Shown here piece after piece: positions 1-6,758 of a stretch of DNA of 12,151 bases. Origin of the DNA: JAFKKF01 sp035651055. GTDB lineage: Bacteria; Pseudomonadota; Alphaproteobacteria; Rhizobiales; Kaistiaceae. Under the pieces are notes generated by a model. The model did no database searches, was not told where the DNA came from, and was given only the letters and a program-made list of their open reading frames with translations. Location: NCBI GenBank assembly GCA_035651055.1, contig DASRGK010000083.1, positions 1 to 12,151 on the forward strand. Reading direction: 5' to 3'. Each line of letters opens with the position of its first letter. The stretch's first letter is position 1. A program made the translations under genes and the position numbers.

Positions 1-256
1 CCATTAGCGGCTGCCTGCCGGCAAGCAAAGCACGTTTGTTGCGGGCCGCGGGCGATCTCGGCAAATCTGGTTCCGGCGGCGGCGAGCCTCAATCCGCCCG
101 TTTCCGGGCCGAATGGACGTTGTCCGCGATAGGAATGCGGAGCGGCTCAGTATCGCCGATCGTCACGCCGGAGCGCGTATCCCGCTGCCCTCCGCGGCGC
201 GCCGGCTGTCCCGCCGGGAGACCGGCCGCGGCCCCCACCCGGCCTTCCCGCCCCGC

Positions 257-577
257 TCAGCCCTGCCGCTCGGGTACCGTCACGGTAAGCCCGTCCAGTT
301 CGTCGCGGACGCGGATCTGGCAGGAGAGCCGCGAGGTCGGCCGGACCTCGTAGGCGAAGTCGAGCATGTCCTCTTCCATCGGCTCGGGCTCGCCGACGAT
401 CTCCTTGAACGCCTCATCGACATAGACGTGGCAGGTAGCGCAGGCGCAGGCGCCGCCGCATTCCGCCTCGATCCCCGGCACGCCGTTGCGGATGGCGTTT
501 TCCATGACCGTCGAGCCGTTCTCCGCCTCGACCTCGAAACGCTGTCCGTCGGCTGCGATGTAGGTGATTTTGGCCAT
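257..577 (-). CDS. [2Fe-2S] ferredoxin, adrenodoxin/vertebrate type
   Basis: A 106-residue soluble electron carrier. The cluster ligands are visible as Cys40, Cys46, Cys49 (C-x5-C-x2-C, in the segment ECGGACACATC) and Cys86 (RLSCQI), which is the spacing of adrenodoxin-, putidaredoxin- and FdVI-type ferredoxins. The length matches the family. The MAKITYI start is the usual N-terminus and begins directly at the fold; no clear Shine-Dalgarno sequence precedes it. Family members pass single electrons from NAD(P)H-linked reductases to cytochromes P450, or serve Fe-S cluster and hydroxylase systems. Neither a P450 nor an isc gene lies in the window, so the partner is unknown. It follows the Hpt gene on the same strand after 97 bases, so co-transcription is possible but not shown. 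Family assignment is firm; the role is open. Confidence 0.93.
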   Translation of the reverse strand: MAKITYIAADGQRFEVEAENGSTVMENAIRNGVPGIEAECGGACACATCHVYVDEAFKEIVGEPEPMEEDMLDFAYEVRPTSRLSCQIRVRDELDGLTVTVPERQG

Positions 578-654
578 GCGCGGAGATAAGGGAGGAATCG
601 GCCGCCGGACGGGCGGGCCTGCGAGCGCCGGCGATATAGGCCATTTCCCGCGGT

Positions 655-671
655 GTCGCCACCCTGGCGAC
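655..671 (-). other. Hairpin directly after the Hpt stop codon
   Basis: A perfect 7-bp inverted repeat, GTCGCCA / TGGCGAC with a 3-base loop, starts three bases beyond the Hpt stop codon in the direction of transcription. No T-run follows on the minus strand, so it is not a standard intrinsic terminator. It could stabilise the 3' end of the Hpt message or partly terminate it before the ferredoxin gene. The structure is seen; the function is inferred. Confidence 0.4.
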
Positions 672-674
672 GGG

Positions 675-1061
675 CTACTCCGCCAGGAAGTCGACGATGA
701 AGTAGCGGGCGGCGTCCATCGCCGCTTCGAGCGCCTTCAGCCGGCCGACCACCGGACCCCGGGCAAGCTCGATCTCGCTGGCAATATAGGCGACCGAGAA
801 GGCCCCGATGCCGCGCGCCGACCCGACCAGGGCATGCGCGGCCTCGCGCCGTTCCTCGACGCCCGCTGCGTCCCTTACCCGCGCCACCAGCTCGCCGGAC
901 TTGTCGAGGAACATCTTGAGGACCTCGCGCTGCAGGCTGCGGTCGCCCAGTGTCTGGTTGTAGAGGTGGTTGAGGTCGAGCGGCAGGCGCCGGTGGCTGT
1001 CGTCCCCCCATGCCGCAACCGGCTGTGACTCAGCGATTTTCACCGAAATACCCATGCTCAT
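675..1061 (-). CDS. Hpt (histidine phosphotransfer) domain protein
   Basis: A single-domain Hpt protein of about 128 residues, expected to relay phosphate between a histidine kinase and a response regulator in the cytoplasm. The phospho-acceptor region reads AAHALVGSARGIGA, with His76 in this numbering and the family's His-x-Leu-x-Gly-Ser and later Gly. The Lys usual just before Gly-Ser is Val here, which is unusual. The N-terminal segment DLNHLYNQTLGD and following helix fit the first helices of the four-helix bundle. I chose the ATG at 1061, preceded by a GGGGA-like ribosome site about six bases upstream. A GTG at 1079 would add six residues, and an ATG at 1055 is also possible. The gene is divergent from the giant coiled-coil gene, with a CtrA-type box between them about 97 bases upstream of this start. 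Kinase and regulator partners are not in the window. Confidence 0.85.
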   Translation of the reverse strand: MSMGISVKIAESQPVAAWGDDSHRRLPLDLNHLYNQTLGDRSLQREVLKMFLDKSGELVARVRDAAGVEERREAAHALVGSARGIGAFSVAYIASEIELARGPVVGRLKALEAAMDAARYFIVDFLAE

Positions 1062-1157
1062 ACGCGTCCCCGGAACCACCCCGCCCGAGACGCAAGCTAA
1101 CCGCTTCGTGGAAATATCCGGTAAACAGCCGGCGATTCCGGCGACGGTTCGGAAATC

Positions 1158-1173
1158 TTAAATTATCGTTAAC
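1158..1173. promoter_or_regulatory. Putative CtrA binding site (TTAA-N7-TTAAC)
   Basis: The sequence TTAAATTATCGTTAAC matches the full CtrA consensus, two TTAA half-sites seven bases apart with the trailing C, in an otherwise GC-rich stretch. CtrA is the alphaproteobacterial cell-cycle response regulator. The site is 97 bases upstream of the Hpt start and about 400 upstream of the giant gene start, so it sits in promoter range of the Hpt gene. A GANTC site (GATTC, 1134-1138), the target of the CcrM methylase, lies 20 bases away. The match is seen; binding and direction of control are inferred. Confidence 0.55.
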
Positions 1174-1294
1174 GGGCGCGGTCGGATCGTCCGGACGGGT
1201 CGCGGTGGAGGTTCGCGATGCCGCGCCGCGCGGGCGGTTGCGGTGTTGTCAAGTGGGCTGGAAAGCTTGGCGGCGTAAGGCCCTCCGGGCCGGC

Positions 1295-1313
1295 GCTAAA
1301 CCTTAGCTATAAT
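1295..1313 (+). promoter_or_regulatory. Candidate -10 hexamer with abutting inverted repeat
   Basis: A perfect TATAAT (1308-1313) directly follows the 5-bp inverted repeat GCTAA-ACC-TTAGC (1295-1307). It could be the -10 element for the giant gene, with an operator-like repeat in the spacer. No recognisable TTGACA-type -35 element stands at the correct distance, so the call stays tentative. Confidence 0.3.
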
Positions 1314-1571
1314 GCCCGCCGCAACCCGACTTTTCTTGTTCCGCTGCCTTCAATGTGCCATTAGGATGCCCTAGCGGCGATCAAGTTGAGGCCATCCGGA
1401 TACCGCGTGTTTTGGGTCCGGAGCGCGGAAGCTACGCTGCGGCGGGGAAGCAAGAACGATTAGCCGGGGTCGGGCAAGCGTTCCCTCTCCGCTCGTCTTT
1501 CGTGCGCTGGCCGGAGCGAAAGCGCCGGCGTGCGGCCGAAATGGTTTCGAGTACGGACGCGAGGCACCCAT

Positions 1572-4500
1572 ATGGCGACCAACCCGCGAGCAAAAAACCC
1601 GAACGATGCCGCGCTTTCCGCGGTTGAGGAGGCGCTCCGCCTCGATTTCGGCAGTTCGGGCGAGGATGCAGGGGGACGCGATACGCGCCGGCCGCCGGAA
1701 CCGCGCGCCCCCGATACGGCGCCGCGGCCGGCCGCCGCCGATGCCATCCGCCGCACCGAACTCCTGCGCCGGCCGGAAGCGCCGCGCACCCCCGCTCCGC
1801 CCCGCCGCGGCGGCGAGCCCGCCCGGCCCGATCCGCGCCGCGAGGAGCCGCGCCGCCCGGACCCGGCGTCCGCCCCGCAGGTCGAGGCGGGCGCCCGCCG
1901 GCCCGATCCGGCAAGGCCGGCAGTCGAGGACGAGCCCGCCCCGCAGGTCCAGCCGGCGCGCCCGCGCGCCGCCGGCCGCTCGCGCTTTGCCGCCAACGAC
2001 GACCGCCGCGCCAGCGTTTCGTCGGCGACCTATTCCCGCCGTCCCTCGCGTCTCATCTATCCGGTCGCGATGGGCCTTTCGCTCTTCTGGGCCGTCGTCG
2101 TGTTCGCCATCGCGATATCCAACGGCGTCTTCGGCGAGGCCGACTTCTTCAATTCGCCGCGCGTCCTCAATACCGGCCTCTTCCTGATCGTCCCGATCGC
2201 CTTCATCTGGGGCATCGCCTCGATGATGTGGCGGACCCAGGAACTGCGCATCGTCGCCCGCTCGATCACCGACGTCGCCCAGCGCCTCTCCGAGCCGGAG
2301 AACATCGCCACCGACGCCGTCGTCAATGTCAGCCAGGCGATCCGCCGCGAGGTCGCCGCCGTCGGCGACGGCATCGAGCGGGCGCTCGCCCGCGCCAGCG
2401 AGCTCGAACTCCTCGTCCATAACGAGGTTTCGGCGCTCGAGCGCTCCTACTCCGACAACGAAACCCGCATGCGGGCCCTCATCGACGACCTGGCCGGCCA
2501 GCGCGAAGCCATCGTCATCAACTCGGAGCGCGTCCGCACCTCGATCGTTTCGGCGCAGGAATCCCTGTCCAAGGACCTCCGCATCGCCTCCGAATCCATC
2601 GCCGAGAACGTCACCCATGCCGGCAACCGCATCACGCTTGCGCTCACCGAGCGCGGCGAGCAGATCACGGTTGCGCTGGGCGGCGCCGGCGAGACGATGG
2701 TCGGCCAGCTTGCCGCGCGCGGCGAGGACCTCGTCAACCGCCTCGCCGATACCGTCAGCGACGTCGCCGAATCGCTCGCCCAGACCGGCGCCCAGGTGAC
2801 CGATGCGCTGCTCGCCCGCAGCGCCGACATCAACGATACGCTCGAGACCACCGGCCGCGCGATGGCCGACACCATCGCCGAGCGCGGCCGCGAGGTGAAC
2901 GACACCCTCGCCCGCGTCGGCTCCGAACTCGTCCTCGGCTTCGACAACCGGACCGAGGAAATCACCCGCTCCATCTCCGAGACCGGCAACCTCGCCGCCG
3001 AGACGATCGCCCGTCACGTCAAGGAGGTGAACGACTCGCTGAAGAGCAATTCCGACTCGCTGCTCGTCGACCTCGCCCTCCGCGGCCAGGAGATCAACGA
3101 CAAGCTCGACGAGACCGGCACCCGTATCGCCGAGACGATCACCATCCGCGGCGGCGAGCTCGCCGACCGCCTGTCGCGCACCGGCGACCGCATCTTCGAG
3201 GCGATCTCGGTCAACGGCACCGAACTGAACGAGCGCCTCGCCTCCACCGGCGAGGCGATGGCCAACCTCATCGAGACGCGCACCGCATCGCTACGCGAGA
3301 CCATCGATACCGCCTCGACCGCGGTTTACGAGACCTTCGACGAGCGCAGCGCGGAGCTTACCCAGCGCCTCGCCTCGGTCGGCGGCGAAGTCGCCAAGGC
3401 GATCGCCGTCCGCGGCATGAAGATCAACGAGACGATCATCGCCTCGGGCAACGAGATCGCCGAGACCATCGCCTCGCGCGCCGGCGCGATCCACGAGCGC
3501 ATCGTCGATTCGGGCACCCGCATCGCCGACCGCATCGCCGAGCAGGGCAACACCCTCCACCAGCGCATCGTCGATTCGGGCGGCCACATCGCCACCGAGA
3601 TCGAGACGCGCGGCGCCTCGATCCACGAGCGCATTCTCTCCTCCTCGCGCGAGATCGCCGACACGATCGAAAGCCGCGGCACCGCCATCTACGATTCGAT
3701 CGTCGAGGCTACCCAGCATGTCGGCGACGCCATCGAGAGCCGCGGCGTCTCCATCCACCAGAAGATCCTCGCCTCCGGCCGCGACGTCGCCAATGCCATC
3801 GAGAGCCGCGGCGTCTCCATCCACGACAAGATCATCACGTCGGGGACCGAGGTCGCCGATGCGATCGAGAACCGCGGCAACTCGATCTACGACAAGATTG
3901 TCGAATCCGGCACGCGCTTCGGCGAGGTCATCTCGGTCCACAGCCAGGAACTGGCGACCAGCCTCGACCAGCGCTTCAACGTCATCAGCGAACTAGTCGG
4001 CGAGCGCGGCCCTGCCCTCGTCGCCGCGCTCGGCGAGCAGGCGCAGTCGATGGAAGCGGCGCTCGCCGCGCGCCTTGCCGAGTTCGGCGACACACTCCGC
4101 GGCCGCATCGACAACGTCTCGGAAGCGCTGGAAAGCAACTCGCACCGCATCGCCGAGGCCCTCGACCACCGCTCGCGCCAGATCAACCAGACGCTGATCG
4201 AGCGCACGCGCGAGATCGCGGAGACCTTCACCAGCGGCCAGACCGAGTTCGCGGCCCTGATCGACGGCCGCCTGATCGAGGTCGGCGGGCAGCTTTCCTC
4301 GCGCACCAACGAACTGGCCGAGACCCTCTCCGAGCGCGCCAATGCGATCACCGCGGCGCTTGCCGCCAAGACCGACCAGGTCGCCGAGGGCGTCCGCCAC
4401 GCGATCAGCGATGTCACGCAGCGCCTGGTCACCGAATCGGCCGACGCCACCCGCGCGCTCCGCGCTTCCGCTTCGGAGGCCTCGACCATCCTCGGCCGCG

Positions 4501-6509
4501 CGGTCAACGAGATCGAGGGCATGTTCGGTGCCCGCGCCAACATGGTCACCGACGCGCTCGAGCAGCGCACGCGCGAGTTCAACGACGTGCTGGGCGGCCG
4601 TTCGAGCGAGCTGGCGACCCTGCTCGACGGCCGCGGCAACGTGTTCCTCCGCACGCTCGACCAGCGCGGCGGCGACATCGTCGAAATGGTGGTCAGCCGC
4701 GGCGATCAGGCCGCCCGCGCGCTCATCGAGAGCGGCGAGCGGGTCGCGGCGACCTTCTCCTCGGCCAACGAGCGGCTCCGCCGCGACGTCACCGACATCG
4801 TCGACCGGCTCGGCCGGGCGAACGAGCTGCTGGCCGGCCTCCTCGCCGACGCCTCCGACAACCTCGCCAAGATCGATACGTCGCTTGCCGCGCGCGCGCA
4901 GGAGTTCAGCCGCGCCATCGAGCATGCCGTCGAGTCGACCCAGCTTTCGTCGGGCGAGCTCGCCAGCCAGGTCGAAAAGCTGACCGGCGTGTCGAAGGAA
5001 ATCCTCGAAGGCGTCAGCAGCGTCGTGAAGCGCTTCGAGACGCAGAGCACCTCGCTCACCGAAGCGACGCGGCATCTTTCCGAGGTCAACCGCCAGATCG
5101 AGCAGACCGTCGAGGAGCGCCGCCCGGCGCTGGAGAGCCTCGCCGCCGGCCTCCGCTCGCGCAGCGAGGAACTCGACGGCATGATGCGCTCCTTCACCCG
5201 CATCATCTCGGAGACGCTGAAGACCGCCGAGGAGCGCGCCACCGCCGTCAGCCGGATGCTCACCGAGAACACGGCGAGCGCAACCAAGGGCGTGCTCGAC
5301 AACTTCGAGACGCTCAACCGGAGCGCCACCAGCGAGACCAAGAAGGCGGCGGAGACCGTCCGCGATGCCAACCGGGCGCTGCTCGACGAGATGAACCACG
5401 CTATCGCCGAGGCGACCCGCCGCTTCTCGGAAGCGACCAAGGAGATGCGGCAGGCGACGGTGGACTTGCAGCAGGATCTCGACCTCACCCGGAACGAGAT
5501 CAAGAAGGGCGTGATGGATCTGCCCGACGAGGCCCGCGAGAGCGCCGACGCGATGCGGCGGGTCGTCGGCGACCAGATCAAGGCCCTGTCGGAACTGTCG
5601 GAGATCATCAGCCGGCACGGCAAGACGCTCGACCTGTCGAGCCCGACGCTGGGCGAGCCGCGTGCCTCCGCCGCCGTCCGCTCGATCGAGATGCAGCCCG
5701 TCGCCTCGGCGGTCGGGGCCGAATCGTCCTGGCAGGATGCCGGCGAGCGCGGCGAACCGGCGCCGGCACCGTCCGCCGTCCGCCCGTTCGAAACCCGCCG
5801 CCCGCCGGCGGGGAACGGCGCCCGCCCTGCCCCCGCCACCGTGCGGAGCGAGCCGCTGCGTCCCGGCACGCCGTCGTCCCGCCCGACCGTGACCGCGCGT
5901 CCGCTCGCGCCGCCGCCGGCTGCCCCGGTCGCCAGGGTCCAGGCTCCGACGCCGCCGGCTGCGGAAGCGCCGGCCGCGGCGACAGCGCCCGCAGAGGGCG
6001 AGCGCGGCTGGGTGACCGACCTTCTCCGCCGCGCCTCGACCGAGGAAGAGACCGCCTCGGACACCGCTGCCGCGCGGATCGAGAACCCGCCGGGCGAAGC
6101 CTCTGCCGTGACCAACGGCGCGGCAGCCTCCGCGCCGGCCGCGCCCGAGCCGCCGCCTCCGGCGGAGGTCGCCAGCGGCCCGCTCAACGGCCTTGCCTCG
6201 GATATCGCCCGCGCCATCGATCACCAGGCGTCGGTCGACCTCTGGGAGCGTCACCGCCGCGGCGAGAAGAACCTCTTCACCCGCCGGCTCTACACGCTCC
6301 AGGGCCAGCAGACCTTCGACGAGATTCGCAAGAAGTATCAGCGCGACGAGGGCTTCCGCTCCGCCGTCGACCGCTATATCGGCGACTTCGAGCGCCTGCT
6401 CGCCGAGGTCACCAAGAACAACAAGGCCGCGAGCGCCACCTACCTCACCTCCGATACGGGCAAGGTCTACACGATGCTCGCCCATGCCAGCGGCCGCTTC
6501 GACGCGTAG
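1572..6509 (+). CDS. Growth pole ring (GPR/RgsE)-type giant membrane coiled-coil protein
   Basis: A protein of about 1645 residues resembling the GPR protein of Agrobacterium (RgsE of Sinorhizobium), a large polarity factor that forms a ring at the growing pole of Hyphomicrobiales. Visible parts: a Pro/Arg-rich disordered N-terminus (1-160); two membrane helices (about 162-182 and 202-220) joined by a short loop; 35 tandem 22-residue repeats (318-1087); an irregular coiled coil to about 1370; a Pro/Ala-rich linker to about 1535; and a conserved C-terminal domain (about 1537-1645, with DEIRKKYQ and TYLTSDTGKVYTMLAHASGR). Arg before helix 1 and after helix 2 suggests both ends are cytoplasmic. 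I chose the ATG at 1572 because GAGG at 1561-1564 lies seven bases upstream; a GTG at 1530 is in frame but has no such site. Agrobacterium GPR is about 2100 residues, so this version is shorter, probably with fewer repeats. The family call rests on architecture and C-terminal similarity from memory. Confidence 0.82.
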   Translation: MATNPRAKNPNDAALSAVEEALRLDFGSSGEDAGGRDTRRPPEPRAPDTAPRPAAADAIRRTELLRRPEAPRTPAPPRRGGEPARPDPRREEPRRPDPASAPQVEAGARRPDPARPAVEDEPAPQVQPARPRAAGRSRFAANDDRRASVSSATYSRRPSRLIYPVAMGLSLFWAVVVFAIAISNGVFGEADFFNSPRVLNTGLFLIVPIAFIWGIASMMWRTQELRIVARSITDVAQRLSEPENIATDAVVNVSQAIRREVAAVGDGIERALARASELELLVHNEVSALERSYSDNETRMRALIDDLAGQREAIVINSERVRTSIVSAQESLSKDLRIASESIAENVTHAGNRITLALTERGEQITVALGGAGETMVGQLAARGEDLVNRLADTVSDVAESLAQTGAQVTDALLARSADINDTLETTGRAMADTIAERGREVNDTLARVGSELVLGFDNRTEEITRSISETGNLAAETIARHVKEVNDSLKSNSDSLLVDLALRGQEINDKLDETGTRIAETITIRGGELADRLSRTGDRIFEAISVNGTELNERLASTGEAMANLIETRTASLRETIDTASTAVYETFDERSAELTQRLASVGGEVAKAIAVRGMKINETIIASGNEIAETIASRAGAIHERIVDSGTRIADRIAEQGNTLHQRIVDSGGHIATEIETRGASIHERILSSSREIADTIESRGTAIYDSIVEATQHVGDAIESRGVSIHQKILASGRDVANAIESRGVSIHDKIITSGTEVADAIENRGNSIYDKIVESGTRFGEVISVHSQELATSLDQRFNVISELVGERGPALVAALGEQAQSMEAALAARLAEFGDTLRGRIDNVSEALESNSHRIAEALDHRSRQINQTLIERTREIAETFTSGQTEFAALIDGRLIEVGGQLSSRTNELAETLSERANAITAALAAKTDQVAEGVRHAISDVTQRLVTESADATRALRASASEASTILGRAVNEIEGMFGARANMVTDALEQRTREFNDVLGGRSSELATLLDGRGNVFLRTLDQRGGDIVEMVVSRGDQAARALIESGERVAATFSSANERLRRDVTDIVDRLGRANELLAGLLADASDNLAKIDTSLAARAQEFSRAIEHAVESTQLSSGELASQVEKLTGVSKEILEGVSSVVKRFETQSTSLTEATRHLSEVNRQIEQTVEERRPALESLAAGLRSRSEELDGMMRSFTRIISETLKTAEERATAVSRMLTENTASATKGVLDNFETLNRSATSETKKAAETVRDANRALLDEMNHAIAEATRRFSEATKEMRQATVDLQQDLDLTRNEIKKGVMDLPDEARESADAMRRVVGDQIKALSELSEIISRHGKTLDLSSPTLGEPRASAAVRSIEMQPVASAVGAESSWQDAGERGEPAPAPSAVRPFETRRPPAGNGARPAPATVRSEPLRPGTPSSRPTVTARPLAPPPAAPVARVQAPTPPAAEAPAAATAPAEGERGWVTDLLRRASTEEETASDTAAARIENPPGEASAVTNGAAASAPAAPEPPPPAEVASGPLNGLASDIARAIDHQASVDLWERHRRGEKNLFTRRLYTLQGQQTFDEIRKKYQRDEGFRSAVDRYIGDFERLLAEVTKNNKAASATYLTSDTGKVYTMLAHASGRFDA
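2523..4832 (+). repeat. 35 tandem 66-bp coding repeats (22-residue hendecad pairs)
   Basis: Codons 318-1087 of the giant gene divide into 35 consecutive units of exactly 22 residues with no insertion or deletion. Hydrophobic residues fall at unit positions 4, 8, 15 and 19, that is two 11-residue halves with 4-then-7 spacing. Position 11 is usually Arg, and Gly is common at 1 and 12. Typical units are GRDVANAIESR-GVSIHDKIITS and GTRIAETITIR-GGELADRLSRT. This apolipoprotein-like hendecad pattern predicts a long, nearly straight amphipathic helix or coiled coil. Repeats at DNA level are diverged except around 3729-3824. Confidence 0.9.
3729..3824 (+). repeat. Exact 30-bp direct repeat at 66-bp offset
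   Basis: Bases 3729-3758 and 3795-3824 are identical over 30 bases and encode AIESRGVSIH in both copies. The offset is exactly one 66-bp repeat unit of the giant gene. The other units are much less alike at DNA level, so this pair may be the most recent duplication or a gene-conversion patch. Confidence 0.85.
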
Positions 6510-6535
6510 GCGCCAAGCGGGCGACCAGGAACAAC

Positions 6536-6568
6536 AAAGGGCGCCGCTAGGGCGCCCTTTCGTTTTTT
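6536..6568 (+). terminator. Rho-independent terminator of the giant gene
   Basis: A 10-bp perfect stem, AAAGGGCGCC / GGCGCCCTTT with loop GCTAG, is followed by CG and six T residues. It begins 27 bases after the giant gene's stop codon. On the opposite strand the stem is followed by TTTGTTGTT-like sequence, so it may weakly terminate the lipid-transport operon arriving from the right as well. Confidence 0.9.
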
Positions 6569-6582
6569 GGGCCCTCGGCCCA
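6568..6582. other. Second hairpin after the terminator T-run
   Basis: A perfect 6-bp stem with a 3-base loop, TGGGCC-CTC-GGCCCA, starts at the last T of the terminator tract. It could act as a backup structure or protect the opposite transcript's 3' end. Only the inverted repeat itself is directly seen. Confidence 0.4.
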
Positions 6583-6613
6583 GTGGCCGTACCCCTCTCT
6601 CGATTTCCCTGCC

Positions 6614-6732
6614 TGTCATCCCCGCGGAAGCGGGGACCCAGTAACCGAGACGCTTGGAGAAAAAGCGCGACGTGCACTGAGGCTTCTTCTGAGCGCACAA
6701 CGGATACCGGATCCCGCTTCCGCGTGGAATGG
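6614..6732. repeat. REP-like palindromic intergenic element, one arm decayed
   Basis: The left arm (6614-6648) contains the perfect hairpin CCCCGC-GGAA-GCGGGG (6620-6635) flanked by TGTCAT and ACCCAGTAA. The right arm (about 6702-6732) is its imperfect reverse complement, with GGATCCCGCTTCCGCG intact and GGGATGAC decayed to TGGAATGG. Conceptual translation gives the peptides GPRFRGDD and VPASAGMT, which I recognise as hallmarks of dispersed REP-like repeats in proteobacterial genomes. It fills the gap between the convergent giant gene and the lipoprotein gene. Confidence 0.7.
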
Positions 6733-6758
6733 TTAGCGCCGACCCGCCCTGCCGCGCC

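Larger units (their letters stand above)
1062..1571. promoter_or_regulatory. Divergent intergenic regulatory region (Hpt / giant gene)
   Basis: About 510 bases without a convincing gene, lying between two divergent starts, so it must carry at least two promoters. It contains an AT-rich island with a CtrA-type box (1158-1173), a GANTC methylation motif GATTC at 1134-1138, and a TATAAT hexamer at 1308-1313 preceded by a short inverted repeat. If transcription starts just after that hexamer, the giant gene has a 5' leader of about 250 bases. A weak hairpin, CTTTCG / CGAAAG, spans 1497-1522. Open frames here look like shadows and lack family resemblance or ribosome sites. Confidence 0.6.

Noticed and set aside
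1..256. Left-edge sequence, including an ATG on the minus strand at 2-4
   Set aside because: No frame gives a recognisable protein and no ribosome site precedes the ATG. A gene starting there and running out of the window cannot be judged from one codon.
113..589. 158-codon plus-strand frame over the ferredoxin gene
   Set aside because: It is antisense to a ferredoxin with all four cluster cysteines and has no recognisable features.
1530..1571. In-frame GTG start giving 14 more residues on the giant protein
   Set aside because: No ribosome site precedes it, whereas GAGG stands seven bases before the ATG at 1572, which begins MATNPRA.
1355..1627. 90-codon plus-strand frame upstream of the giant gene
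   Set aside because: It overlaps the start of the giant gene out of frame, has no ribosome site and has no family resemblance.
2523..4832. 66-bp periodicity as a possible CRISPR or satellite array
   Set aside because: The period is a multiple of three, in frame throughout, diverged at DNA level but conserved in protein pattern, with no repeat-spacer alternation. It is a protein repeat.
3993..6698. 901-codon open frame antisense to the giant gene (also 1371-3017 and 4706-6217 on the same strand)
   Set aside because: These arise because the GC-rich, repeat-bearing coding strand has few stop-forming triplets on its complement. Their repetitive Asp/Gly/Ala/Arg-rich products mirror the 66-bp repeats and show no family features, whereas the plus-strand protein has membrane helices and a conserved C-terminal domain.
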